DNA from: Acidithiobacillus acidisediminis
GTDB lineage: Bacteria > Pseudomonadota > Gammaproteobacteria > Acidithiobacillales > Acidithiobacillaceae
Reading direction: 5' to 3'
Length of the DNA: 64,000 nucleotides
NCBI RefSeq assembly: GCF_023277115.1
Contig: NZ_JALQCS010000001.1
Coordinates: 1,358,001-1,422,000, forward strand
Below, in pieces: positions 9,373-19,101 of the stretch. Numbering within the stretch: position 1 is the first letter of the stretch; every line of letters starts with the position of its first letter. A program made the position numbers and the translations under genes. The notes beneath the pieces are model-generated. The model did no database searches, had not been told where the DNA came from, and saw only the letters and a program-made list of their open reading frames with translations.

Positions 9373-9800
9373 CGATGAAACAATGGGATGAAGAATGGTC
9401 TCTGCCGACGCAGGGGCGACGTTTCTATGAAATCACCAGTCCCTTGTGTGACTGGTTGCAGACGATCGCGGCGCAACATGGCTGGGTGCAGCTGTTCCTA
9501 CCGCACACCTCGGCAAGCCTCGCACTGCAGGAAAATGCCGACAGCGACGTGCAAGCGGATATCCTCGATTTTCTTGCGCGCCTGGTCCCTGATGATGACC
9601 TGCGGTATCGCCATCGCAATGAGGGACCGGATGACATGTCGGCGCATATCCGTACCTTGCTCGGTACCCAGAGTCTGCAGATTCCGGTGCGCGGCGGACG
9701 CTTGTGTCTTGGCACCTGGCAAGGCGTCTACCTGCTGGAGCATCGTGAACGAGCGCAGCAGCGTCGGCTGCTGCTCAGTTTTATCGGAGAAGGAAAATGA
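9369..9800 (+). CDS. YjbQ/UPF0047 family protein
   Basis: 143-residue member of the YjbQ (UPF0047) family, small trimeric beta-barrel proteins for which weak thiamine-phosphate synthase activity has been reported. Visible family features are FLPHTSASLALQENAD, the central HRNEGPDDMSAHIRTLLGTQ containing the conserved His, and LGTWQGVYLLEHR. The start codon overlaps the tadA stop and the end overlaps the next gene by 4 bp. The cellular role is not settled. Confidence 0.88.
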   Translation: MTMKQWDEEWSLPTQGRRFYEITSPLCDWLQTIAAQHGWVQLFLPHTSASLALQENADSDVQADILDFLARLVPDDDLRYRHRNEGPDDMSAHIRTLLGTQSLQIPVRGGRLCLGTWQGVYLLEHRERAQQRRLLLSFIGEGK

Positions 9801-10237
9801 GCGATTTTTTGGATGTCTATGGCGGGATGTTGTGGGCGATCCGCGACTGGGAGCAGTGGGCGGATTTGGTCGCCAGGCTCCAGGCGCAGGCAGAGGAGGG
9901 CTGGTATGTGTATTTCGTCGGCCAGGAGCCACCCGTACAGCCGCTGTCTGCGGCCACGTTTTGCCGAGTGCTGGCGGAGATCGATCTGCTCTTGCGCCGC
10001 GATCATCGCGAAAAATACCTGGGCATCGTCTATGTGGATGATCGCAGCGCCCCGCAACTGGTGAAGATCTACGACCCCAACAATCTTGGTGCCTCTTGTG
10101 GCAGCAGCGGCAAACAGATTCCACCTGGGTGGATTGTGTCGCGGCTGCGCCCGGAAGTGGTGCCCGGTCCGGTGGTTATCCCAGAGGGACGGCTGCGTTG
10201 GTGGCGAAACCTATTGCAAGCAGAGCGAGGTGATTGA
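9797..10237 (+). CDS. Hypothetical protein, conserved-looking, unknown function
   Basis: 146-residue soluble protein that I do not recognise. It is rich in Trp and acidic residues in its first half (AIRDWEQWADLVARLQ). It carries a distinctive block YLGIVYVDDRSAPQLVKIYDPNNL followed by GASCGSSG, with one Cys in a Gly/Ser-rich turn. There is no signal peptide or membrane segment. It is overlapped on both sides (4 bp with yjbQ; 1 bp with the MutS2-like gene), so it is surely translated as part of this operon. A link to tRNA or DNA maintenance is only suggested by its neighbours. Confidence 0.8.
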   Translation: MSDFLDVYGGMLWAIRDWEQWADLVARLQAQAEEGWYVYFVGQEPPVQPLSAATFCRVLAEIDLLLRRDHREKYLGIVYVDDRSAPQLVKIYDPNNLGASCGSSGKQIPPGWIVSRLRPEVVPGPVVIPEGRLRWWRNLLQAERGD

Positions 10238-11775
10238 TGGAAGGCGACTGGAAGCTGTTGGATTTCGAGGGCATTCGTCGCCTGCTCGAAAAGCTTTCTG
10301 CTACCCCGATGGGTGCCGATGCGGCCCGCAATCTAGGTCCAGCGCCGACGCTGGCATCTGCCCGGCAACTGCAAGAGGCGATTACCGCAGCGCGCTTCGG
10401 CCTGGAGTCTGGTGCCGGTCCCGTTCTCCCCGAACTTCCCGACCCGCGGCCAGCCTTGCGCCAGGCGGCTGCGCCCGGTGCCGCGCTCTCCGGACAAGCC
10501 CTGCGCAATCTTCATCGGATCTTGCGCGTGGGACAGGAGTTACGCCCCTATGCCGAGTCGCGTCCGGCGCTCCTGCCCCTGGGCGCAGAGGTTCTCGATG
10601 CGCCTGCGGTGCTGATTGACGCAATCGACGCCGTACTCCTGCCCAATGGTTCGGTACGCGAGGATGGCAATAGCGCTTTGCGAGCCCTGCATGCCGAACT
10701 CAAGCAAGAGCGGGAAGCAGCGCAAAGGCAGATTCAGTCGCATTTGCGGGGTGGGGGCAAGGCACACTGGGCCGGCCAGCGGTTATCGGTGCATCTGCCA
10801 GATGGTTCGCGGGAAGAAATCCGCGGGGTGCGGCGGGGCAGTGGTCCCGGGGGGCATGGCACGGTGGTGGAGCCCATGGAGCTGGTGGCCGCCAACAATC
10901 GCCTGGAAAAAATCTCCGGCAACATCGAACAGGAGAATCAGTCGCTCCTGCGTAGTCTCACTGATCAGGTGCGCGAGCTCCTGCCAGCACTGCAGAAATT
11001 AGTGGATGCCCTGACCTGGCTCGATCTGGCCATCGCCGGCGCGCAGCTCTCTCTCCATCTGCGTGCGCAAGCGGCGGAGTTGGTAGAGGAGCCGATCTTA
11101 GTCTTGGAGGGCGCGGTGCACCCGCAGTTGTGGCTCGCCCATGTCGATCATCGCGGGCCGGCGCCAAAGCCACTCAGTGTGCGCATTGATGCAGCGAATC
11201 CCATTCTGGTGGTGACGGGACCGAATACCGGGGGCAAAAGTGTGTCGCTGAAGACCGTTGGTCTCCTGGCGTTAATGGCGCAATGTGGGCTGCATGTGCC
11301 GGTTTCCGGCCGTGCCGTGGTTGGGCGCTTCGCCAAGATCTTCGTGGATATGGGGGACCCGCAGAGTATGGCCTTTGCCCTCTCCACCTTTTCTGGTCAC
11401 GTCGCCATGCTGAAAAAGCTGCTGGCAGAGGCGGATGACCGTACCTTGATCTTGCTCGACGAACTGGGTACGGGAACGGACCCAGAAGAAGGTGCGGCCA
11501 TGGCTATGGCGGTCCTGGATGAGCTTGCGGGGCGTGGGGTGCGGGGCATGGTGACCACACATCTGACCCCGATCAAGATCTTCGCCGCTGAACACCCGGC
11601 ATTGCAAAACGCCTCCATGCGCTTCGATCATGAGCGTTTGGAGCCCACCTATGAGCTGGAAATTGGCGTGCCGGGAAAGTCCCTTGGCCTGCTCATTGCC
11701 GAAAAATCCGGTTTGCCCGAGTCACTGGTGCGTGCGGCGCGCGCCCATCTCCAACGCCTCCATCAAGGTGCATAG
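10237..11775 (+). CDS. MutS2-like DNA-binding ATPase lacking the Smr domain
   Basis: 512-residue MutS-family ATPase. The core and lever region is followed by the MutS ATPase domain V: Walker A GPNTGGKS at residues 328-335, Walker B ILLDELGTGTDPEEG (D408, E409) and the MutS signature between them. Bacterial MutS2 is usually about 780 residues with C-terminal KOW and Smr nuclease domains. This protein ends soon after the ATPase domain (HLQRLHQGA), so it cannot be a canonical MutS2 nuclease. The ATG at 10237 overlaps the preceding TGA by one base; an upstream TTG in the same frame is less likely. Confidence 0.85.
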   Translation: MEGDWKLLDFEGIRRLLEKLSATPMGADAARNLGPAPTLASARQLQEAITAARFGLESGAGPVLPELPDPRPALRQAAAPGAALSGQALRNLHRILRVGQELRPYAESRPALLPLGAEVLDAPAVLIDAIDAVLLPNGSVREDGNSALRALHAELKQEREAAQRQIQSHLRGGGKAHWAGQRLSVHLPDGSREEIRGVRRGSGPGGHGTVVEPMELVAANNRLEKISGNIEQENQSLLRSLTDQVRELLPALQKLVDALTWLDLAIAGAQLSLHLRAQAAELVEEPILVLEGAVHPQLWLAHVDHRGPAPKPLSVRIDAANPILVVTGPNTGGKSVSLKTVGLLALMAQCGLHVPVSGRAVVGRFAKIFVDMGDPQSMAFALSTFSGHVAMLKKLLAEADDRTLILLDELGTGTDPEEGAAMAMAVLDELAGRGVRGMVTTHLTPIKIFAAEHPALQNASMRFDHERLEPTYELEIGVPGKSLGLLIAEKSGLPESLVRAARAHLQRLHQGA

Positions 11776-11807
11776 AGGAAGGTACGGTTTCGCCAAGGCA
11801 TTTTTAT

Positions 11808-11836
11808 TTGACGCTGTGGTCAAAACTGCATAGCGT
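11808..11836 (+). promoter_or_regulatory. Candidate promoter for ilvB-ilvN-ilvC
   Basis: TTGACG (11808-11813) and TAGCGT (11831-11836) are separated by 17 bp, about 40 bp upstream of the ilvB ATG at 11875. I see no leader peptide rich in Ile/Leu/Val codons in the short gap, so there is no sign of classical ilv attenuation. Confidence 0.45.
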
Positions 11837-11874
11837 TGGCCGCTAGATCCTGATTGTGTGAGGAGTCTCTAATC

Positions 11875-13620
11875 ATGTCTGCCCCCAACGATACCCGCGA
11901 ACGCGCCAAGCAAGCCATGGCTGCGGAAGAGCTGACGGGCGCCGAGATTGTCGTGCGGGCGCTGCGCGACGAGGGCGTGGAGACCGTATTTGGTTACCCC
12001 GGCGGTGCCGTGCTCTATATTTACGATGAGCTCGACAAGCAGGATGCCGTACAACATGTGCTGGTTCGGCATGAGCAGGCGGCGGTGCATGCAGCCGACG
12101 CCTACTCGCGCAGCACCGGCAAGGTAGGGGTGGCGCTGGTAACCAGTGGTCCCGGTGCCACCAATGCGGTGACGGGTATTGCCACGGCGTACATGGATTC
12201 TATCCCATTGGTGGTGATCAGCGGTCAGGTCCCGGTTGCTCTGATCGGCAACGACGCCTTCCAGGAAGTCGATACGGTGGGCATCACCCGACCGTGCACC
12301 AAACACAATTTTTTGGTGCGCGACGTACGGGATCTCGCCCAGACCATCAAAACGGCATTCTATTTGGCGGCTTCTGGACGTCCAGGGCCAGTGCTCGTCG
12401 ATATCCCGAAGGATGTGACGGCCAAGCGCTGTGCTTATGAATATCCCGAAAAGGTACAGTTGCGCTCCTACCGGCCGACGGTGAAGGGGCATGCCGGTCA
12501 GTTACGCAAGGCCTTGCAGCTCATTGCGACGGCGGAACGGCCGCTATTCTATACCGGTGGAGGTGTCATCCTCTCCGACAGCGCTGCGGAGCTCACGCAA
12601 TTGGTGCGCCGTTTTGATGCCCCCATTACCAATACGCTCATGGGCTTGGGCGGCTACCCTGCCGCGGATCGCCAGTTTGTGGGGATGCTGGGCATGCACG
12701 GCACCTACGAGGCCAACATGGCGGTACAGCACTGTGACGTGTTGATTGCCTTGGGGGCGCGTTTCGACGATCGGGTAACGGGAAATCTGAGCCACTTTGC
12801 CCCCCACGCCAAGATTGTTCATGTGGATGTCGATCCGGCCTCTATTTCCAAGAATGTCAAGGTGGATGTGCCGGTAGTGGGCGATCTGCGGGCCGTGCTG
12901 CGGGAAATGAATGAGCTCTCGGAAGAACTGCAGTTGCCGCAGGATTCCGTCGCTCGCCAGCGCTGGTGGGCGCAGATCGAGGAATGGCGGCAGCGGAATT
13001 GCCTCCATTATGATCAGGGCGAGTCCATCATCAAACCGCAGTTTGTCATCCAGAAACTTTTCGAACTCACGGGTGGCGACGCCTTCGTCAGCTCCGATGT
13101 TGGACAGCATCAGATGTGGGCGGCGCAGTTTTATGGCTTTGATCATCCACGGCGCTGGATCAACAGTGGCGGCCTAGGCACCATGGGCTTCGGCCTGCCG
13201 GCAGCGATGGGTGCGCAGATGGCCCATCCCGAAGCAACGGTGCTGTGTGTGACTGGCGAGGGAAGCATCCAGATGAATATCCAGGAATTGTCCACCTGCC
13301 AGCAATATAAACTGCCGGTGAAGATCGCCTGCCTGAATAATGGCTACCTTGGCATGGTACGACAATGGCAGGAGTTCTTTTACGAAGAGCGCTATGCATC
13401 GAGCTACATGGATGCCTTGCCAGATTTCGTCAAGCTGGCCGAGGCCTATGGTCACGTGGGCCTGCGGGCCGAAAAGCCAAGCGATGTCGAGCCCGTAATC
13501 CGCGAGGCACTGCGTCTGCGTGATCGCACAGTATTCATGGATTTTCTCGTGGATCGTCTGGAGAATGTCTATCCCATGGTACCTGCGGGTGCTGCGCTTT
13601 CTGACATGATTCTGGTGTAA
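11875..13620 (+). CDS. ilvB: Acetolactate synthase large (catalytic) subunit IlvB
   Basis: 581-residue ThDP/FAD-dependent acetohydroxyacid synthase catalytic subunit, the first common step of Val/Leu/Ile synthesis. It shows the N-terminal ThDP domain with the activating Glu in [14 protein letters not shown] and the [15 protein letters not shown] block. The FAD-binding middle domain contains [20 protein letters not shown]. The C-terminal ThDP motif runs [12 protein letters not shown] to [12 protein letters not shown]. The start is taken at the ATG at 11875 behind a GAGGAG ribosome-binding site, not at the longer open frame from 11854. It is followed after 4 bp by ilvN. Confidence 0.96.
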   Translation: MSAPNDTRERAKQAMAAEELTGAEIVVRALRDEGVETVFGYPGGAVLYIYDELDKQDAVQHVLVRHEQAAVHAADAYSRSTGKVGVALVTSGPGATNAVTGIATAYMDSIPLVVISGQVPVALIGNDAFQEVDTVGITRPCTKHNFLVRDVRDLAQTIKTAFYLAASGRPGPVLVDIPKDVTAKRCAYEYPEKVQLRSYRPTVKGHAGQLRKALQLIATAERPLFYTGGGVILSDSAAELTQLVRRFDAPITNTLMGLGGYPAADRQFVGMLGMHGTYEANMAVQHCDVLIALGARFDDRVTGNLSHFAPHAKIVHVDVDPASISKNVKVDVPVVGDLRAVLREMNELSEELQLPQDSVARQRWWAQIEEWRQRNCLHYDQGESIIKPQFVIQKLFELTGGDAFVSSDVGQHQMWAAQFYGFDHPRRWINSGGLGTMGFGLPAAMGAQMAHPEATVLCVTGEGSIQMNIQELSTCQQYKLPVKIACLNNGYLGMVRQWQEFFYEERYASSYMDALPDFVKLAEAYGHVGLRAEKPSDVEPVIREALRLRDRTVFMDFLVDRLENVYPMVPAGAALSDMILV

Positions 13621-13624
13621 CACC

Positions 13625-14113
13625 ATGCGTCGACACATCATCTCTGTCTTGCTGGAAAATGAGGCTGGTGCCTTGTCGCGGGTCGCGGGCCTATTTTCGG
13701 CGCGCGGTTACAATATCGAGGCCATGACGGTCGCACCTACCCACGAGGCCAGTGTCTCGCGCATGACCATCCTCACCCAGGGCTCGGAAGAGATCATGGA
13801 GCAGGTCCTGAAACAGTTGAATAAACTGGTAGAGGTCATCCGTGTGCATGATCTGAGTGAGGGGCCGCACATCGAGCGCGAGCTGATGCTGATCAAGGTA
13901 CACGCGGTAGGCCCGGATCGGGAAGAAGTGAAGCGTCTGTCCGACATCTTTCGCGGGCGCATTATTGATGTCACCGACCGGAGCTACACCATCGAGCTCA
14001 CCGGTACAGGAGAAAAACTCGATGCCTTCCTCCATGCTCTCGATCCGGGTATGGTCATAGAAGTGGTACGCAGTGGCGCCAGTGCCATCAGTCGTGGCGC
14101 CAAGAGTATTTGA
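13625..14113 (+). CDS. ilvN: Acetolactate synthase small (regulatory) subunit
   Basis: 162-residue regulatory subunit of acetohydroxyacid synthase that activates IlvB and confers valine feedback. The N-terminal ACT domain is clear (RHIISVLLENEAGALSRVAGLFSARGYNIEAMTVAPT), followed by the C-terminal ACT-like domain (ERELMLIKV to the end). The length is typical. The start lies 4 bp after ilvB and ilvC follows after 27 bp. Confidence 0.96.
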   Translation: MRRHIISVLLENEAGALSRVAGLFSARGYNIEAMTVAPTHEASVSRMTILTQGSEEIMEQVLKQLNKLVEVIRVHDLSEGPHIERELMLIKVHAVGPDREEVKRLSDIFRGRIIDVTDRSYTIELTGTGEKLDAFLHALDPGMVIEVVRSGASAISRGAKSI

Positions 14114-15157
<1,044 letters not shown>

Positions 15158-15170
15158 TTCCCAGGGGATA

Positions 15171-15198
15171 TGCCTCGATCCGCTTCCGGATCGGGGCA
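15171..15198 (+). terminator. Stem-loop downstream of ilvC
   Basis: TGCCTCGATCCG (15171-15182), loop CTTC and CGGATCGGGGCA (15187-15198) pair over 12 positions with a single T-G wobble. It starts 13 bp after the ilvC stop, so it fits an operon end. It lacks an immediate T-run, so it may act as an mRNA-stabilising or factor-assisted terminator. Confidence 0.5.
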
Positions 15199-15254
15199 GG
15201 GCCTGTCTGGCGTTTTATCTTTCTCTTGTGCTAGCGCCCTGTTAGGCTTGCGCC

Positions 15255-15917
15255 ATGCGAAATTCATCTTACCCCTATCCTCTTCTGGCGCGAGAAGGCT
15301 GGCCCTTTCTGGCGCTCTTTTTTTTGTTGACCCTAGTGCTGGCGTTTTTTGGCTTCTGGTACCTGGCGTTGCCATTCTTTTTGTTGTTGCTCTTCAGCCT
15401 GCAATTTTTTCGCGACCCGGCGCGTGCTCTGCCGACAGCGTTGTCGGGTGGAGTTCTCTGTCCGGCGGATGGCCGCGTCATCGCCATTGAGGAGGTAGAG
15501 GATCCGTACCTGCAGCGTCAGGCCCTAAAAATCAGTATTTTTATGAACGTCTTCGATGTTCATGTTAATCGCCTACCGGTCAGCGGGACCTTGCAGCAAC
15601 GCTGGTATGTCCCGGGACGTTTTTTCAATGCCGCCCTCGACAAGGCCTCGCAGGAGAACGAACGCAATGCGCTCTGGGTGCACACCGAAGGCGGGCAGGA
15701 CGTGACGGTGGTACAGGTGGCGGGATTGGTGGCGCGGCGCATCCTCTGCTATGTGCAGCCGCCGGAATCCGTCCGATGCGGTCAACGCTTTGGCTTTATT
15801 CGCTTCGGGTCGCGGGTTGATACCTACCTACCCGTCGGCACCGAACCCTTGGTCTCCCTAGGACAGCGGGTGCGCTCCGGAGCGGAGTGGATCGCCCGCC
15901 TGGAATCGCTCAGGTGA
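15255..15917 (+). CDS. psd: Phosphatidylserine decarboxylase (short type)
   Basis: 220-residue phosphatidylserine decarboxylase proenzyme of the short (archaeal/PSD-A) type, which makes phosphatidylethanolamine. One to two N-terminal hydrophobic segments (residues about 17-52) are followed by ADGRVIAIEEV, ISIFMNVFDVHVNRLPVSG and the self-processing motif RFGSRVD. The Ser of that motif becomes the pyruvoyl prosthetic group. It overlaps pssA, so the two steps CDP-DAG to PS to PE are encoded together. Confidence 0.93.
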   Translation: MRNSSYPYPLLAREGWPFLALFFLLTLVLAFFGFWYLALPFFLLLLFSLQFFRDPARALPTALSGGVLCPADGRVIAIEEVEDPYLQRQALKISIFMNVFDVHVNRLPVSGTLQQRWYVPGRFFNAALDKASQENERNALWVHTEGGQDVTVVQVAGLVARRILCYVQPPESVRCGQRFGFIRFGSRVDTYLPVGTEPLVSLGQRVRSGAEWIARLESLR

Positions 15918-16657
15918 ACCAGCGCTATCCGCGTCGTGGAGTCTATCTGCTCCCCAATCTCTTTACCACGGCCAGTCTCTTTGGCGGCTTTTATTCGATT
16001 GTCGCGTCGATCCATGGCCACTATCGGGTCGCAGCCATCGTCATTTTCATTGCCATGATCCTCGATGGCCTCGATGGGCGGGTGGCGCGCATGACCGGTA
16101 CCCAAAGCGCCTTTGGTGCCGAATATGATTCCTTGGCGGATGTGATCGCCTTTGGTATTGCCCCATCGCTGCTGGTGCTGCTCTGGGGCTTGCAGTCCTT
16201 TGGTAAATTCGGCTGGCTCGGAGCGTTTGTTTTTACGGCCTGCGGAGCACTGCGCCTGGCGCGATTCAATAGTCAAGCGCACAGCAGTTCCAAACGCTAT
16301 TTTCAGGGCTTACCCATCCCTACTGCAGCCACGGTCCTGGCCAGTCTGGTGTGGGTGGCAGTGGGGGAGGGCTATCCGTGGTTGACGCAGATTGCGCAAT
16401 ACCTTGCCTTGGCCTTGGTGTATTTTCTCGGTCTGCTGATGGTGAGCAATATTCGCTACCGCAGTTTCAAGGATATTGATTTGCACGGGCGCATGCCTTT
16501 CGCCCTCGCCATCGCGGTGGTACTCGTCCTTGCCGCGATTGCCGTGCACCCACCTTTGGTCCTATTTCTTCTGTCCTTGATCTATGTCCTCATCGGCGTA
16601 TTGAGCACGCTCTGGCAACTCAGCCAGCGCCGCCGTCAACGCCGTGATCCCCATTAA
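15914..16657 (+). CDS. pssA: CDP-diacylglycerol-serine O-phosphatidyltransferase
   Basis: About 247-residue integral membrane CDP-alcohol phosphatidyltransferase that makes phosphatidylserine. The family motif DG-x2-AR-x8-G-x3-D-x3-D is perfect in DGRVARMTGTQSAFGAEYD followed by SLAD. About eight hydrophobic segments follow. GTG at 15914 overlaps the psd stop and precedes the conserved RRGVYLLPNLFT; an upstream in-frame GTG at 15887 with a GGAG is the alternative. It is convergent with, and overlaps by a few bases, the DUF202 gene on the other strand. Confidence 0.93.
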   Translation: MNQRYPRRGVYLLPNLFTTASLFGGFYSIVASIHGHYRVAAIVIFIAMILDGLDGRVARMTGTQSAFGAEYDSLADVIAFGIAPSLLVLLWGLQSFGKFGWLGAFVFTACGALRLARFNSQAHSSSKRYFQGLPIPTAATVLASLVWVAVGEGYPWLTQIAQYLALALVYFLGLLMVSNIRYRSFKDIDLHGRMPFALAIAVVLVLAAIAVHPPLVLFLLSLIYVLIGVLSTLWQLSQRRRQRRDPH

Positions 16658-17307
16658 GGGGAAACGCGCACGATCATATAAGCGAGCAGAGCAGTAACGG
16701 AAAACAAGATGAATCCGTAAATACCGTACAGCCACTTGTGTATATGGTATTCGCCCTGATCAACCTTTTTTACCGTGCGTACGAAATTGATCCCACCGAT
16801 GACGAGATTGCTGACACCGAGGACGATAAAGACAATGCCCATGCCGGAAAAGCCTTCGCCGGTGCTGAGCTTGGTATGCAGCATGGCGGAGAGTTGTTCG
16901 AGGAAAAAATCAAATTTTTCGATGACGAAACCGAAAGCAATCAGTCCGATGCCCGTACGTACCCATGCCAGAAAGGTGCGTTCGGCGGCCATGTAGATGC
17001 GGGGATCAATGACTTCTTTGGCAGACACGGTGATTCCTTGAGCGATATGGTGGAGGTCGGCAAAAAACCAGATGCCAACGACAAAAATCAGGGCGATGGG
17101 TGGCCAGATCAGAAGACGGTGCAATTCAGTAAAGAGTCGCGCGAAGTGCGCATCACCGAGGGCGGTGAAGAGGATCTGTAGACGGTAGGCCAAAAGGCCC
17201 GTGCCGATGGTGAAGAACAGCAACTTGAAATAGCTCAGGTAGGTGCGTTCCAGAGCCATATATAGACGTGGTTCGCGGGCTGTGGGGAGATGGCGGAGCA
17301 GGATCAT
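16654..17307 (-). CDS. DUF202 family membrane protein (paralogue 1)
   Basis: 217-residue inner-membrane protein with about five hydrophobic segments. The second half is a DUF202 (YidH-type) domain: DPRIYMAAERTFLAWVRTGI followed by GLIAFGFVIEKFDFF. The first half repeats a related pattern (EPRLYMALERTYLSYFKLLF), so the protein looks like an internal duplication of an (E/D)PR-x-Y-x3-ER-T/S-[FY]-L unit. It is the last gene of the ubi-comM run. It is clearly related along its whole length to the protein at 22697-23359. Function unknown. Confidence 0.85.
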   Translation of the reverse strand: MILLRHLPTAREPRLYMALERTYLSYFKLLFFTIGTGLLAYRLQILFTALGDAHFARLFTELHRLLIWPPIALIFVVGIWFFADLHHIAQGITVSAKEVIDPRIYMAAERTFLAWVRTGIGLIAFGFVIEKFDFFLEQLSAMLHTKLSTGEGFSGMGIVFIVLGVSNLVIGGINFVRTVKKVDQGEYHIHKWLYGIYGFILFSVTALLAYMIVRVSP

Positions 17308-17324
17308 TGCGTGTACCCTCGCTC

Positions 17325-18839
17325 TCAGACCGTTGCCAAGCTATTGGCAAGGCGCCGGTACTGAATGGCCTCAGCGAGGTGCTCCTGGCGAATGCTTTCG
17401 ACCTCTTCCAGATCAGCGATGCTGCGGGCGATACGGAGCAAGCGATGATAGGTCCGGGCCGAAAACCCCAGGCGTTCCGCAGCCACACGCAAAAACTGTT
17501 GACTCTGCTGATCCACCGCACAGTGGCGGTCCAGGGCCTTCCCCTGCAGCTGCGCATTATAGCAACCCTGGCGTTGCCATTGTTGTTCGCGCGCAGTATG
17601 CACGCGCGCACGCCAAAACGCGCTACTTGCGCCGCTGGAGGCGCTTTGCAGATAGTCTGGCGACAGAGCGGGTACCTCTACCTGCAAGTCGATGCGGTCG
17701 AGGAGGGGGCCGGAAAGGCGATTACGATACTGGGCGATTTGGCCTGGGTTACAGCGACAGGCTTGTATTGGATTACCAAGATTGCCACAGGGACAGGGAT
17801 TCATCGCTGCCACGAGTTGGAATTGCGCCGGAAAATGGGCGCGCTGACGCGCCCGCGCAATATGGATTTCCCCGGTTTCCAGAGGTTCGCGCAGCACTTC
17901 GAGCACGCTACGCGAAAACTCTGGTAACTCGTCCAAAAACAGCACGCCATGATGGGCAAGGCTGATCTCCCCGGGTCGGGGTTGCGAACCACCGCCCACC
18001 AAGGCTGCGGCCGATACGCTGTGATGCGGGGCGCGATACGGGCGGCGACGCCAGTGTTGTGGGTCGAAGAGGCCATGCAGACTCTGAATGGCGGCGACTT
18101 CCAGTGCTTCGGCGTCACGCAGCGGCGGGAGGAGACCCGGTAAGCGGGCGGCGAGCATGCTCTTGCCGGTGCCCGGAGGGCCGGAAAACAGCAAGTGGTG
18201 ACCGCCCACTGCAGCGACGATCAGCGCACGTTTGGCCTGTTCCTGGCCGCGCACATCGGCGAGGTCCAGGGTAATGCCATTATCGCCCGTGGATTCTGGC
18301 AGGGTGGGCGTGACTGGCGGGCGTGCTTCACCGCGCAGGATGGCGACAAGCTGCGCCAAGTTCGCGGCGGGATAGAGGCGGCAACCTGCCGCGAGCTGCG
18401 CCTCTCCGGCGCAGGACAAGGGCAGGGCCAGGGCATGACCAGCCGCCTGTGCCGCCAAGGCGCAGGCGAGTATCCCCGGTACCTTACGTAAGGTGCCGTC
18501 GAGAGCGAGCTCGCCGATGCACTCCAGCCCTTCCTCTACCGCAATCAGCGGAATTTGCCCACTAGCGACGAGAATGCCCAGGGCGATCGGCAAATCGAAG
18601 CGACCGCCCTCCTTGGGTAGGTCCGCCGGTGCAAGATTGACGACAATACGCCGCGCCGGAAACTCCAAGCCACTGTTATGGATAGCGGCGCGCACCCGGT
18701 CGCGGGATTCCTTTACCGCCGCCTCAGGCAGACCGACAATGGCAAAAGTCGGCAAGCCGGGGCCAAGGTCGCATTCAACCATGACCTCGGCAGCCTGAAT
18801 GCCTACTGGCGCACGGCTCCGCAGTAGGGCGAGGGCCAT
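17325..18839 (-). CDS. comM: ComM/YifB family Mg-chelatase-like AAA+ ATPase
   Basis: 504-residue ComM-like hexameric AAA+ helicase. ComM promotes branch migration during natural transformation in characterised bacteria. An N-terminal Lon-like domain (ALALLRSRAPVGIQAAEVMVECDLGPGLP) precedes Walker A GPPGTGKSMLAARLPGLLPP and Walker B FLDELPEF. A Cys-rich zinc-binding patch, NPCPCGNLGNPIQACRC, and the C-terminal Mg-chelatase-like domain (GFSARTYHRLLRIARSIADL) follow. Together with the type IV pilus operon it makes natural competence plausible (inference). Confidence 0.94.
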   Translation of the reverse strand: MALALLRSRAPVGIQAAEVMVECDLGPGLPTFAIVGLPEAAVKESRDRVRAAIHNSGLEFPARRIVVNLAPADLPKEGGRFDLPIALGILVASGQIPLIAVEEGLECIGELALDGTLRKVPGILACALAAQAAGHALALPLSCAGEAQLAAGCRLYPAANLAQLVAILRGEARPPVTPTLPESTGDNGITLDLADVRGQEQAKRALIVAAVGGHHLLFSGPPGTGKSMLAARLPGLLPPLRDAEALEVAAIQSLHGLFDPQHWRRRPYRAPHHSVSAAALVGGGSQPRPGEISLAHHGVLFLDELPEFSRSVLEVLREPLETGEIHIARARQRAHFPAQFQLVAAMNPCPCGNLGNPIQACRCNPGQIAQYRNRLSGPLLDRIDLQVEVPALSPDYLQSASSGASSAFWRARVHTAREQQWQRQGCYNAQLQGKALDRHCAVDQQSQQFLRVAAERLGFSARTYHRLLRIARSIADLEEVESIRQEHLAEAIQYRRLANSLATV

Positions 18840-18842
18840 GTC

Positions 18843-19091
18843 TCAGTCCTGTTTTTTGTCTTCCCCGGCCAGTTTCGCCAACCGCTCCTCCAGGGCTGCT
18901 ACCCTTGCTGCCAGGCGGGTGTTCAGTTCCTGCTGGATTTCGAATTCTTCGCGGGTGACCAAATCCAGTCGATCCAGGGCGTTGCTGATCACGGTTTTGA
19001 GTTGTTTGTCCAAGTCCTCTTTCACAGACCCAAAACGGGCCACGGCGTCGCCAATGGCGGCGGCAATTTCATCGGCAATACGGCGTTGCAT
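18843..19091 (-). CDS. ubiK: Ubiquinone biosynthesis accessory factor UbiK
   Basis: 82-residue BMFP/YqiC-type protein. UbiK binds lipid and associates with UbiJ in the soluble Ubi complex needed for efficient aerobic ubiquinone synthesis. Almost entirely helical; the amphipathic N-terminal half (RRIADEIAAAIGDAVARFG) leads to a coiled coil with a repeated L/R/A heptad (LNTRLAARVAALEERLAKL). It lies directly behind two UbiH-type hydroxylases, consistent with the quinone role. Confidence 0.88.
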   Translation of the reverse strand: MQRRIADEIAAAIGDAVARFGSVKEDLDKQLKTVISNALDRLDLVTREEFEIQQELNTRLAARVAALEERLAKLAGEDKKQD

Positions 19092-19101
19092 AGCACTCTC
19101 C

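Noticed and set aside
18195-18491. Plus-strand frames opposite comM
   Set aside because: Antisense shadows; ComM motifs are complete on the minus strand.
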